Positions 11,098 through 22,290 are shown, counted from the stretch's first letter. The stretch is 64,000 nt of DNA from Adiantum capillus-veneris (GCA_014529385.2 CM043945.1:139974241-140038240); one strand, 5' to 3'. A program made the numbers and translations. Notes: generated by a model not told the origin, from the sequence alone.

Positions 11098-12264
11098 CTT
11101 AAGCCTCTGCTAGCTATGCAATTAATCCTCTCAAGATAACCGAGTATACCTAAATCCCATCTTTAAAAAAAGTTCATTAATATTCATACTCTATTGCACG
11201 AGCATTTTTCACTACACTAGCATGTACAAATGGGATTCACCCAAGACGGGGTTAACTTGAAAATTACGTCGAGACAAAACCTTAAATTCCCAAGAGACTC
11301 GTTGTTTTCTTATTAGGAAATAGAAATTAAGAGATTATAACTCAATGAACTTAATCTAAATTTCAACTAGGATTGAAACTTTACCGAGAAGATTTAACGT
11401 AGATAGCCCTAGTATAACATAGAGATTTTAAGCGTGAAATTTGTTTTAAATGTTTGGAAAAAGGCTGCCGCAGGTGTTTACCTATGGGATGCAACGGGGG
11501 ATGGTCCTCTCTAGCTAGGACTAATAACCGTTGGTCTATATTTTGAGCTCGGGCTGGATGGAAGTGAGTCCCGACCAAGTGGAAGGACCTGCTGATGCAC
11601 TTGGAAATCGGCCTACTTCGGGTAGGCCTGATACCGACGGGAATGGAGGAAGGAATAAGAATCCAGGAAGGTATCGGATAAGGGAGGAAGATGTGATTTA
11701 ATTAATGAATTCTTCTAATTATTTGGTAAAAAGGAACCTTGGAAAAGCTAAGAGCCTCCCTAATTGTCCTCATCAGCCGGAGCTTTGCTCTGCTTTGGAA
11801 ATATTTATGTAAAAGGAACTTAAGGTTGTTAACTTGTTATTTGGTTTCAAACCATGAGCTGGTTAATATGGTCTACTTATGCAAGCACTCATAAAATAAA
11901 AGATCAAAACTCATCACCGTTCTTTTTGCTAAAGTCTTGACTTTTGAATGAAGCCTAGTATCACATTGAATTATGCAAGCTTGAAACATGATTCTTGATC
12001 TAGAACTTCGGAAGCTTCAATAGAAAACATTAAATAGAGATGATTTTCTCATCAACTTTGATTCATCCAAGCATCAGCTGATGTGTTGCTTTGTCATATC
12101 CTTGGTTTGGTTATACACTAAGGATAGTTTTTGTAGAAAAAAAAACCTTAAGCTTAGAGTAATTTGCCTTTGTAAAGCTAGGTTAGATGTTGTGCCCTTT
12201 TCATTGGCAGTCCTTGTAATTTTATCAATCGTTTTTTAGTTTTGAAAACCAAACCATAGCTCGC
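11098..12264. other. Intergenic, no gene seen
   Basis: AT-rich non-coding DNA upstream of the PPR gene. No convincing ORF. A perfect 7-bp stem with a TTCGG loop lies at 11610-11628 (GGCCTAC, GTAGGCC). The last part should contain the PPR promoter and 5' UTR, but no TATA box can be assigned with confidence. Confidence 0.6.
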
Positions 12265-14553
12265 TTGGGACATGGAAGCAGGTTTACTACGCTGCGTAGG
12301 TGCTTTGCTCCCTCCAACGGGCAACACCGGCAGCGCCATTCTCATGCGGCACTTGCCTGTGGCGATGGTGACATTTGTTTTTCCTTGCTCTGCGAGGCCC
12401 TCGATAGCTCAAATTATGGCAGCTCTTGTGGCGTTAATGGAGCTTCGTCTTCCATTAAGGCCGCCTCGCAAAACCATGAGAACAATATGCTCTTTCAAGG
12501 TCTCTGCCTGGAGGGCCACCTGGGCGAAGCCCTCGAGTTGCTCGGTCTCATGCCGACCCCTCTTTCCTCGACCAGCTACCTCTCCTTCCTTGCCGCTTGC
12601 TGCAAGGAAAAATCCCTTGCCCATATTACGAATTTGTATGCTTACCTTCAACGTCGCCGCGGTTGCTTACGCTCTCTTGGTAATCAGATAGTGGCAGCTT
12701 TTGCGACATGTGGAGGGATCCAAGAGGCTTGCGATCTAGCGTGGACTTTGCAATACCGCACTGTTCTTTCTTGGACTGCCATAATTTCGGCCTACACTGC
12801 TGCAGGTCAAGCAGAAGAAGCTCTAAGGATGCATGACTGCATGCTGCAGGATGGTGTGGAGTCAAATACGTACACATTTGTCTCTCTCTTGAAGGCTTGC
12901 GGAATCATTGGGGAGCTTGAGCAAGGTAGGCGATTGCATGCCATTGCCCACTTTAGAAATTTCACTTCCCGTGTCCACGTAGGCAGCACTCTCGTAAGAA
13001 TGTATGCCAAGTGCGGGGTCCTCATGGATGCTGAGCATGCTTTTCTAGGGATTTCTGATCACAATGATGTTTCATGGAGTGCCATGATTGCGGGATATTC
13101 TGAGCAGGGTAAAGGCCAAAAAGCTTTGTTGCTGTATAGGCAGATGAAGCATCAGGGACTCTTAGTAAGTGAGAGAACACTTGTGTCTGTGCTTGAGGCT
13201 TGTGGTGCTATTGCAAAGAGTGAAGTGCCTGTGTTTGTGCAGGAAACATTGACAAAGGTGAAGGCTTTGGATATAACACAGGCACTACATGCGGATGCAA
13301 AAAAGCTAGGTTTTACATCTGATGTCTTCATTTCGAGCGCCCTTGTCAGTGCATATGGGAGGTGTGGGGCTACTGTAGAAGCAGAGCATGTATTCATGAG
13401 CATGCCTCAGCACAATAAGGTATCATGGTGTGCAATTCTCTCAGCGCATGTCGAAAGTGGTCAAGGGAAGAAGGCTCTTTGGTTGTACAAAGAAGCACTG
13501 AATAACATGATAATTCCAGATCCGCTTATGTATATTGTTGCTTTCCAAGCATGCTCTGCCCTTGCAGACAAAGTAGGGCAGACCATTAATGACGTTGCAA
13601 CCAAGAAGGCGTCATTGGAAATTGGACGTGCATTACATACAGACGCTAATAGTAAAGGTTATGCTTCAGAGGCACCTGTTGGGAATACTCTTATACGTAT
13701 GTATGGAAAATGTGGCGCAGTTGATGATGCTGAGAGTGCATTTGACGCTCTCTTTCGACATGATGTGGTGTCTTTTAATGCGTTGTTGTCCGTTTTTGTT
13801 GAGCAAAATGAAGAAGAGAAGGCTTTTAGCCTTTACAGCCAGTTGCTCAAACAGATTCCAACCCTAGACTCTGTTGCATACATTTGCATTTTGCAAGCTG
13901 CTGGTGCAATGGGTAACTTGAAGATGGTGCACTACCTCCAGTATGGTGTTATCTGTGCGGGGCTTGAAGACGATTTGAATTTGGCGGCCACTCTTATTCA
14001 TTCGTATAACAACTGTGGCTGCATGAAGGATGGTGAAGTGGTCTTCTTTGAGCTCCCCAGGCCTCACATGGGCTCTTGGAATGCATGCATTTCAGGTCAT
14101 GCAGGTGAAGGAAGCCTGCTGGCTACTACATCAATGTTCAGTCAGTTGATATTAGCTAGTGTTAAGCCTGATCGTGTGGCTTTAACGTCAGTACTATCTT
14201 GTTGCAGTCATGCTGGTGTTATTATGGACGGTTTGGATTTTTTTACTACCATGTGGGAAGACTTTGATGTTCCTCCAGATATTAAACATTTTGGTGCTCT
14301 TCTAGACCTACTTGGGCGCACGGGGGTTTGGTCAAGGTTGAAGGATGTGTTGAGTAAGATGCCAATGGAGGCTGATAATGACGCTTTGATGTCTGTGCTC
14401 AGTTCATGCTGTAGACATGGTGATCGAGAGCTGGCAGATTATGTGTTCGACCATGCAGTGGGTTTGCAACCTGCAAATGGTACTGCATATGTTCTTATAT
14501 CAAATCTCTATGCAGACAGTTGGCTGCCGGAGTCTGAGGCAGAGATGGGTTAG
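12265..14553 (+). CDS. PLS-class pentatricopeptide repeat (PPR) protein, probably organellar RNA-binding
   Basis: A 763-codon open frame without internal stops. Tandem PPR motifs run through most of the protein, with typical pieces VLSWTAIISAYTAAGQAEEA, YTFVSLLKACG, GRRLHAIAHF, LVRMYAKCGVLMDAE and later NTLIRMYGKCGAVDDAES. Alternating P, L and S lengths and the GRxLH words mark the plant PLS class, which binds organellar transcripts and mostly acts in C-to-U editing. The C-terminus reaches an E1-like stretch (LQPANGTAYVLISNLYA, near residue 730) but stops 13 residues later, with no E2 or DYW domain. The start is uncertain: 12265 is TTG, the first in-frame ATG is 12487, and an ATG at 12272 lies in another frame. 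An in-frame TAA at 12217 limits extension. No intron is evident inside the frame. It could be a live gene or one newly broken at both ends. Confidence 0.85.
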   Translation: MGHGSRFTTLRRCFAPSNGQHRQRHSHAALACGDGDICFSLLCEALDSSNYGSSCGVNGASSSIKAASQNHENNMLFQGLCLEGHLGEALELLGLMPTPLSSTSYLSFLAACCKEKSLAHITNLYAYLQRRRGCLRSLGNQIVAAFATCGGIQEACDLAWTLQYRTVLSWTAIISAYTAAGQAEEALRMHDCMLQDGVESNTYTFVSLLKACGIIGELEQGRRLHAIAHFRNFTSRVHVGSTLVRMYAKCGVLMDAEHAFLGISDHNDVSWSAMIAGYSEQGKGQKALLLYRQMKHQGLLVSERTLVSVLEACGAIAKSEVPVFVQETLTKVKALDITQALHADAKKLGFTSDVFISSALVSAYGRCGATVEAEHVFMSMPQHNKVSWCAILSAHVESGQGKKALWLYKEALNNMIIPDPLMYIVAFQACSALADKVGQTINDVATKKASLEIGRALHTDANSKGYASEAPVGNTLIRMYGKCGAVDDAESAFDALFRHDVVSFNALLSVFVEQNEEEKAFSLYSQLLKQIPTLDSVAYICILQAAGAMGNLKMVHYLQYGVICAGLEDDLNLAATLIHSYNNCGCMKDGEVVFFELPRPHMGSWNACISGHAGEGSLLATTSMFSQLILASVKPDRVALTSVLSCCSHAGVIMDGLDFFTTMWEDFDVPPDIKHFGALLDLLGRTGVWSRLKDVLSKMPMEADNDALMSVLSSCCRHGDRELADYVFDHAVGLQPANGTAYVLISNLYADSWLPESEAEMG

Positions 14554-15756
14554 GTTTAATGTTCCTGCCAAAGTTCTGAGCTATCTTCCCTACCACCGGA
14601 TGCCATCTCTGAGGTGGCAACATTGTTTGCTTGTGGTTCTGCAACCTTGCTTCACTATGATTGATAGAGGTCTTTATGGGATATTTGTGCTAGTTTAACC
14701 ATCGTACAACCACAATCTCTTGCAAATTTTTGTTAGTACTGAGAACCCGGGATACATGTAGAGAGCTTCTCTTTTGGCATTGTGCGAATGCTCAGGTTTC
14801 ATAATTTTGTATAGCAAAGTTGCATTTGAATATCAGATGGTGTGACATGGATTTTTCTTAAGGCCTTTAAATGCACATTTTCCATCAATGTCATCATAAA
14901 ATGTTTGAATCCCGGAATGTCACATGGCGAAACGTGGAGTTTCACCATGAAGCCTCATGGTGCATACAAACTTAATAATTTGCATAGCAATTTTTTATTT
15001 AAATTTGTCTTATGAGTGGATGGTTGACATGGATACTGCTTACATCCTTTTCAATGCGTATTTTCAAGTATCAGTACATGCAAGGGTGTGTCTTGTATTT
15101 TCCACCTTTGTGATGGCAATGCCAGTGCTCACAAAAAAACTTTTTTTTATCCAATCAATAGACCACCTTTGTGAGATGGCTGGTTTAAGTGTTTTTCAAC
15201 AGCTTTATATGGACAACAAATTGAAGTTCTCGATTTTCTGATTTCCAAGGAAGAAAAACTTATGTTTTCTGATGAAGGATCTCTTGAAATCAACAGAAAT
15301 CTCAACATCTTTGTAATGTGCAACTCATAGGCCAATGCTTGCTGCGAGTGTTTTAGGTGGGTGCTTAAGAATCAAACTTCAAGGCTTAAATTTCATAATA
15401 GACATGCACAACATGTTTTCTAGAAGCAAATACTGACTATTAATTATCTCAAAAAAAAAAAGGCATAGTTATCATAGTCAAGTTTTTAAGGTTTCTCTCG
15501 TATTCTGGCTGGTATTGTCTAAAAAGAGAGTTTCACCTGAGCTGGTTTTCTAAAATCCTGGTTGGTGCAAAAACATTGTAAGACCAGTTTTTGTAAGTAT
15601 TGGTTGCCATTATCATGGAGTTTTGTAACCTGTTGGTTCTATTGCCACGGGCATAAGAGGGTGGGAGAGAGAGAGAGAGAGAGAGAGAATCAGCAAATCT
15701 TCCTGTTCGGAATCTTGTCTCTTGAAGTGCATTGATTGGGGGATATGCCCAACTGG
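14554..15756. other. 3' region of the PPR gene and spacer, no gene seen
   Basis: Non-coding. Small ORFs near 14957-15241 have no recognisable content. An A-run at 15451-15461 and a short AG tract at 15666-15688 are the only simple repeats. Part is probably the PPR 3' UTR. Confidence 0.5.
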
Positions 15757-16213
15757 TCTACAATGTGTCACCAGTGCCCGTGCCATTTCATCAAGGAGAC
15801 TGGAAGAAGATTGCAGATCCATTTGCGTTATTCCAAGATGATCAGCTTACCTTGCTGGTATACCTGCGAACAACCGGGGACTATTCTGCTGGAAACTTCC
15901 AAATAGCATCAGTTGGCGGCCTCATTTGATGCATGATCTACAATGTGTCACCCGTGCCATTTCATCAAGGAGACTGGAAGAAGATTGCAGATCCATTTGC
16001 GTTATTCCAAGATGATCAGCTTACCTTGCTGGTATACTTGCGAACAACCGGACTATTCTGCTGGAAACTTCCAAATAGCATCAGCTGGAGGCCTCGTTTG
16101 ATGCATGATCTACAATGTGTCACCCGTGCTCATGCCCTTTCATCAAGGAGACTGGAAGAAGATTGCAGATTCATTTGCGTTATTCCCAGATGATCAGCTT
16201 ACCTTGCTGGTAT
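15757..16213 (+). repeat. Direct triplication of a ~175-bp segment inside the F-box-like gene
   Basis: Copies start at 15757, 15937 and 16109, each opening TCTACAATGTGTCACC. Spacing is 180 and 172 bp. Copies 1 and 2 continue to the TTGATGCATGA junction. Copy 3 departs after GCTTACCTTGCTGGTATT into the rest of the gene. Each copy encodes HQGDWKKIAD followed by DDQLTLLV. Small length differences shift the frame between copies, which helps explain why the gene is broken. Confidence 0.88.
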
Positions 16214-16877
16214 TCAACCTGCTTACCGGCCACATGAAGGCATTGCCACCATGCTCATGTGACACTGTGCCCTTGCGCTTTCTCTTGTCCATGGATTATG
16301 ACCAAGTTGGCAAGTCCTACACGGTAGTGCTGTCTCCTTGTGTGTGACAGACAAGGCCTGCGGAAGCACATGTTTATGATTCTAAGAGCGGGTCTTGGAA
16401 GATTCTTAAACCCACGGTCATCACAAGAAATGACATCACCAATGCTGGGTGTATGCTCTATGGCTACCACACAAAGTTAGATACATGGAGTTGTAAAAAG
16501 GTTTCTGCTCCAAATTCTCTAAAACACACTAGTACTTGCATGCCTTTTTTCTCAAGAAGCTGAGAGGAGATGTTATTCTAGCATTTAGTGCTGGGTCACC
16601 CCTCGTAGAGGGGATGCTTGTATGTAAGCTTCAAGTCCAGAATGACTTTTCTGAAGCGTGCTGGGTGAAGTTGGCACCAAGATGGGGGTGTGCCAAAGAG
16701 CTTGTTGAACCATATTCTCTTAGTGAGTATGACATCTCCTTTGCTACTGATGGAAGGCATATATGTATGATGGCTGTTGATTATCTGGGTGAGTATAAGG
16801 AAGGACTTTACAGTGCTCCTCTTCTCTATGATGTGGAGCATGGATCATGGAGTCAAATGTCGTTTTTCAGGCTTTAA
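15757..16877 (+). pseudogene. F-box/kelch-like protein fragment, broken
   Basis: Three frames together resemble the C-terminal beta-propeller part of plant F-box/kelch proteins. Near 16215 it reads FNLLTGHMKALPPC, then after a TGA at 16345-16347 EAHVYDSKSGSWKIL, then MLYGYHTKLDTWSCKK. From 16536 a different frame gives GDVILAFSAGSPLVEGM, ICMMAVDYLG and PLLYDVEHGSWSQM. There is no F-box at the N-terminus. The 5' part is a direct triplication (separate entry). The 3' end stops about 50 bp before the insertion site of element A. Assignment is by overall pattern, so the family is likely but not proven. Confidence 0.6.
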
Positions 16878-17047
16878 TGGCATGCTTCTATTTTCAGCCT
16901 ACTTCAAACCTACCTTAACATGTCTAGAAGTGTGTGAGGTTCCCACCCCCTCGTCTCAAACGATGGATCTGATGGTAAACCTGATGGCCACTAGATCTAC
17001 AGCGGAAACAAACAACGTGTTTTGGGTTTAACTAGCGGACGATCTCT

Positions 17048-20000
17048 CATCACCAAGTGAATCGAGTTCGAGCCTATTAGCATCAAGATCTAGTTCCACC
17101 TCGCATGGGAAGCGTGTGTAATCAATTATCGGTCCTAAAACCCACCTTCCAAGAGGAGAGAAGTCTGGAGTGTCTTTTTCCCCATAGCTTTCAGAGGTAC
17201 GTACACTTAGACCTTACTGCTCTAGGGGCAATGAGTAATACTGACGTTCTTATTGCACTTATGGGGACGGAGAGTTTTTTACTAATCGGGACCACCCTTC
17301 TCATAAGCATTGGCAGCCCGAGTCAAGCCCCCACTTTTTTTTCCACCCCATACTCACACTTCCTTTGTTACTTAATTACTACCACACAAGGTTGTTCACA
17401 TATAAGTTCTTTGTTTATTTTTTTCCAATTCACAAGTTCTTTAATACAGCCCTTCAACCAGTATTGCAAAGCGGCACAAAGATAGTAATTCTTATAAAAA
17501 TTCACTTACAAACTCATTCATTTAAAGTTCCAACGCTATGGAGACACGAAATCCCCCAGCGAGTGTTTACTCCACCCGTTGTCGCTTAGTTGCCCATACA
17601 ACTAGATTGTCCACCGCTTAACCAACAGTCATGAACTTCCACCGCTTAACCAGCAGTTGTGAACTTCCACCGCTCATCACCAAATGAATCGAGTTCGAGT
17701 CTACTAGCATCGAGATCTAGTTCCACCTCGCATGAGAAGCGTGTCTAATCAATTATCGGTCCTAAAATCCACCTTCCAAGAGAAGAGAAGTCTGGAGTGT
17801 CTTTTTCCCCATAGCTTTCAGAGGTACGTACACTTAGACCTTACCGCTCTAAGGGCAATGAGTAATACTAACGTTCTTATTGCACTTATGGGGACGAAAA
17901 GTTTTTGACTAATCAGGACCACCCTTCTCATAAGCATTGGCAGCCCGAGTCAAGCCCCCACTTTTTTTTCCACCTCATACTCACACTTCCTTTGTTACCT
18001 AATTACTACCAAACAAGGTTGTTCACATATAAGTTCTTTGTTTATTTTTTTCCGATTCACAAGTTCTTTAATACAGCCCTTCAACCAGTATTGCAAAGCG
18101 GCACAACGATAGTAATTCTAATAAAAATTCACTTAAAAACTCATTCATTTAAAGTTCCAACGCTATGGAGGCACGAAATCCCCCAACGAGTGTTTACTCC
18201 ACCCGTTGTCGCCTAGTTGCCCATACAACTAGGTTGTCCACCGCTTAACCAGCAGTCGTGAACTTCCACCGCTCATCACCAAGTGAATCGAGTTCGAGCC
18301 TACTAGCATCGAGATCTAGTTCCACCTCGCATGGGAAGCGTGTCTAATCAATTATCGGTCCTAAAACCCACCTTCCAAGAGGAGAGAAGTCTGGAGTGTC
18401 TTTTTCCCCATAGCTTTCAGAGGTACGTACACTTAGACCTTACCGCACTAGGGGCAATGAGTCATACTAACGTTCTTATTGCACTTATGGGGACGGAGAG
18501 TTTTTGACTAATCGGGACCACCCTTCTCATAAGCATTGGCAGCCCGAGTCAAGCCCCCACTTTTTTTTCCACCCCATACTCACACTTCCTTTGTTACCTA
18601 ATTACTACCACACAAGGTTGTTCACATATAAGTTCTTTGTTTATTTTTTTTCGATTCACAAGTTCTTTAATACAGCGCTTCAACCAGTATTGCAAAGCGG
18701 CACAAAGATAGTAATTCTAATAAAAATTCACTTACAAACTCATTCATTTAAAGTTCCAATGCTATGGAGGCACGAAATCCCCCAGCGAGTGTTTACTCCA
18801 CCCATTGTCGCCTAGTTGCACATACAACTAAGTTGTCCACCGCTTAACCAACAATCGTAAACTTCCACCGCTTAACCAGTAGCCGTGAATTTCCACCGCT
18901 CATCACCAAATGCATCGAGTTCGAGCCTACTAGCATCGAGATCTAGTTCCACCTCGCATGAGAAGCGTGTCTAATCAATTATCGGTCCTAAAATCCACCT
19001 TCCACGAGGAGAGAAGTCTGGAGTGTCTTTTTCCCCATAGCTTTCAGAGGTACGTACACTTAGACCTTACCGCTCTAGGGGCAATGAGTAATACTAACGT
19101 TCTTATTGCACTTATGGAGACGGAGAGTTTTTGACTAATCGGGACCACCCTTCTCATAAGCATTGGCAGCCCGAGTCAAGCCCCCACTTTTTTTTCCACC
19201 CCATACTCACACTTCCTTTGTTACCTAATTACTACCTCACAAGGTTGTTCACATATAAGTTCTTTGTTTATTTTTTTCCGATTCACAAGTTCTTTAATAC
19301 AGCCCTTCAACCAGTATTGCAAAGCGGCACAAAGATAGTAATTCTAATAAAAATTCACTTAAAAACTCATTCATTTAAAGTTCTAACGCTATGGAGGCAC
19401 GAAATCCCCCAGCGAGTGTTTACTCCACCCGTTGTCGCCTAGTTGCCCATATAACTAGGTTGTCCACCGCTTAACCAACAGTCATGAACTTCCACCGCCA
19501 AACCAACAGTCGTGAACTTCCACCGCTCATCACCAAGTGAATCGAGTTCGAGCCTACTAGCATCGAGATCTAGTTCCACCTCGCATGGGAAGCGTGTCTA
19601 ATCAATTATCGGTCCTAAAACCCACCTTGCAAGAGAAGAGAAGTCTAGAGTGTCTTTTTCCCCATAGCTTTCAGAGGTACGTACACTTAGACCTTACCGC
19701 TCTAGGGGCAATGAGTAATACTAACGTTCTTATTGCACTTATGGGGACGAAGAGTTTTTGACTAATCGGGACCACCCTTCTCATAAGCATTGGCAGCCCG
19801 AGTCAAGCCCCCACTTTTTTTTCCACCCCATACTCACACTTCCTTTGTTACCTAATTACTACCACACAAGGTTGTTCACATATAAGTTCTTTGTTTATTT
19901 TTTTCCGATTCACAAGTTCTTTAATACAACCCTTCAACCAGTATTGCAAAGCGGCACAAAGATAGTAATTCTAATAAAAATTCACTAAAAAACTCATTCA

Positions 20001-20180
20001 TTTAAAGTTCCAACGCTATGGAGGCACGAAATCCCCCAGCGAGTGTTTACTCCACCCGTTGTCGCCTAGTTGCCCATACAACTAGGTTGTCCACCGCTTA
20101 ACCAACAGTCGTAAACTTCCACCGCTTAACCAGCAGTCGTGGATATCCACCGCTTAACCAACAGTCGTGAATTCAAGAGC
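17048..20180. repeat. Five-copy tandem array of a ~627-bp block within LTR1
   Basis: Units start at 17048, 17675, 18274, 18901 and 19528, each opening with CATCACCAAGTGAATCGAG or a close variant. Spacings are 627, 599, 627 and 627 bp. The short unit lacks one 28-bp sub-repeat. Units differ by scattered substitutions only. LTR2 has a single unit (from 33451). The similar ~103-codon ORFs in each unit are a by-product of the duplication and have no recognisable domain. Confidence 0.93.
20090..20180. repeat. 28-bp minisatellite at the ends of array units
   Basis: Short direct repeats of the form CCACCGCTTAACCARCAGTC, period 28 bp, in one to three copies at each unit boundary (near 17610-17675, 18235-18275, 18835-18900, 19465-19528 and here) and again in LTR2 near 34000-34085. 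Copy-number change accounts for the 599/627-bp difference between units. Confidence 0.85.
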
Positions 20181-20459
20181 CCTTAACCAGGAACTCTAGC
20201 TCCTGCGAATAACTTCGCGAGCTGCCCCCTGTGAATCAAGAGGGGGTTCGTACTAGATCAACATTGGAATTGAAAATGAACTAGCTGAGCTAAATTTTCC
20301 CTAGCAACCAATCTTTCCTACTTCAGACAGTATATTCTAAAGCATTCTTTCCTACTTGAATATAAAATTCAATTAATTTAAATGCTGTGGTTTTTGTTGA
20401 TTTCCAACATGTTGGGAAATGTGTTTTTTTCATCCTACCTTATCGAATGCAATGTTGCT

Positions 20460-20717
20460 TTAACAAACTTGAATTAAAACTTGACCTACCTCCACAATTT
20501 TCTCGTCATTGCTCCGTGAGATGGCCGGTACTTGGTCGACCATGGGAGCTTTTCCCTTTCCATTAGTGTTGCTTATCCCCGCCTCGTGGTCGTGGGAACC
20601 ACCGAAACGAGTTCTCTTTACCGAGGCCATTTTATACTCACTACTTAATTGACAACTTGGAAAAAGAGAGCTAACATTTGAAAGTAACATACAACCATGA
20701 TGAAGGATTAGTTTCAA
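20460..20717 (-). other. Small ORF inside the A LTR, conserved in both long LTRs
   Basis: An 85-codon ORF on minus, repeated at 34372-34629 with about one residue different (H or R). The second methionine starts MASVKRTRFGGS, followed by a basic, Ser/Gly/Lys-rich stretch (NTNGKGKAPMVDQ). The frame runs into GTGGAGGTAGGTCAAG, which looks like a splice donor (GAG|GTAGGT). It may be a first exon transcribed from the LTR, or chance. The LTR copies are so alike that conservation alone does not prove selection. Confidence 0.4.
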
Positions 20718-21454
20718 TAAGCAAATCCCCTTGTACGAGAGGTTAGACTTACTTCAAGACACAGAGAATCCCGATAGCACCATACTTGTTCTATGGGAAT
20801 AGGCCCTAAGGTTAATTACTTGACCTAGATAATTATGAAATTCAGATTTTTACTTAATCAGTTCTACTAGAGATGAAATAGACGTGCTTAATCACTTCTT
20901 AATGTAAGTAGAGAATTACAGATTTACTGTATGCATAGATGAGAGGATTTCTCCCTTCCTAATGATTAGTGATAGATTAATTTCTCCTAATTAAATCCTA
21001 ATCCATGAGCAATTGATTCTAATTTAATTATTTACACATTATGGAGTAATAGAATGCAATGGACCATTCCCACCTCAAAGCTGACTTACTTAATTTTTAA
21101 TCATAACGGTAACTAGTGGATGATTCCTTAAACACGCATTAAACTATGATTAAGAGTGACTAATTGCTTGCATGATTACTAATTAGATTAAGATTTATGC
21201 AATAGATCATGGATACGGAGAATTAGAGAGTATCTAATGAGTATTTTGACTATGATTATGCATACTAGATGCGGAATTAAGAGGATATTAGAGAGGGAAT
21301 TACAACAAGCATGAATTAAATCGAAAATTACCGAAGTTACGGCTGAATTCCTCTCGAAATTCTGATGCAAGGACCTCTTTGAGACGAGAAACGGACAGCA
21401 CCTTCCCTTCTAGCTCTTCTTCCAAAGACTATGTCTGCCGGCAGCACCTTCTCA

Positions 21455-21457
<3 letters not shown>

Positions 21458-21512
<55 letters not shown>
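21458..21512. repeat. GT microsatellite in LTR1
   Basis: About 27 uninterrupted GT units followed by TGTGTGTGAG variants to about 21555. The LTR2 counterpart (about 35370-35441) is longer. Confidence 0.95.
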
Positions 21513-21516
<4 letters not shown>

Positions 21517-21693
21517 AGTGTGTGTGTGAGCATATATGTGTGCTTATGTGTGTGTGAGCATGCTCTTATATAGGCTCACAAGCTGAAAAATTCGAATTTG
21601 TCTACTATATGCATATGGAGGAGTACTCACTTCATGCATGGCAGCTCTAGTTGCATACTTACCAATTGTCCCAACCTGCTCAAGAGCTCACTT

Positions 21694-21753
<60 letters not shown>
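21694..21753. repeat. CT microsatellite in LTR1
   Basis: About 30 CT units ending at TTGCATGAAAAG. The LTR2 counterpart is at about 35631-35691. ORFs of alternating E-R or S-L in this tract are artefacts. Confidence 0.95.
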
Positions 21754-21756
<3 letters not shown>

Positions 21757-22273
21757 CATGAAAAGTAGCGCACGAGCCCTGTGAGTGTGTGAGGCCACCC
21801 TCTTACTGCCAAACTCAGTCTCCAGTGGCCTAGAGCCAGTTCCCACACAGCTCCCGAGCCGCGGTGCCTCCTCGCACAACCTTAGGAAAAAAAAATTTTA
21901 ATCCTAGACAGGCAATTCTAATCAGATTTTGATGCCGAAACTTGCTATGCTAAGCTATAACTAAGGTGCATAATCTCGAGTACTTGCCATATTTAGCAGC
22001 CCCCAACGTCCGAAAATGCATTTTTTTTCAAATTTGGTTTACGGGTGCAGTTTGTCGAGACGGTCAAAACTAAATAGGTCGGGCGACCAAAAACTTACTA
22101 TTTTTAGATTTTTTCCACAAAAATCATTTTAATTCACTTTTGGAAGCTTTATGACATTCTAAACATCATAGCATCGACAGATTTTGGAAAACTACTAAAA
22201 ATAGTAACTTTTTTCATTATGATTGTTTCATGGTACAATGGTGTTCTTTTAGCTCGGGGTCGGAGACCTTACA

Positions 22274-22290
22274 TCCTCCCCAACGTGAAA
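22274..22290 (-). other. Polypurine tract of element A, internal 1
   Basis: On minus, CGTTGGGGAGGA lies directly before the LTR start TGTAAGGTCTCC. The same arrangement occurs at 36210-36225 for internal 2. This fixes the minus orientation of A. Confidence 0.75.

Larger units (their letters stand above)
16933..22273 (-). mobile_element. Element A LTR1 (5.3 kb, enlarged by an internal array)
   Basis: Starts TGTGAGGTTCCCACC and ends GGTCGGAGACCTTACA on +. Outside the array it is nearly identical to LTR2. It is 2466 bp longer than LTR2, which is four extra copies of the ~627-bp block. On minus it is the 3' LTR. It carries a GT tract (about 21458-21512) and a CT tract (about 21695-21753), both also present in LTR2. 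Confidence 0.88.

Noticed and set aside
17905-19988. Four similar ORFs of 76-103 codons (start MTNRDHPSHKHWQPES) repeated every ~627 bp
   Set aside because: They follow the tandem array and are present because the DNA block is duplicated. The composition is non-globular and no domain or start context supports translation.
17600-20180. 28-bp repeats with regular spacing suggested a CRISPR-like array
   Set aside because: The repeats are head to tail without unique spacers, occur in a plant LTR, and no cas genes exist in the window. It is a minisatellite.
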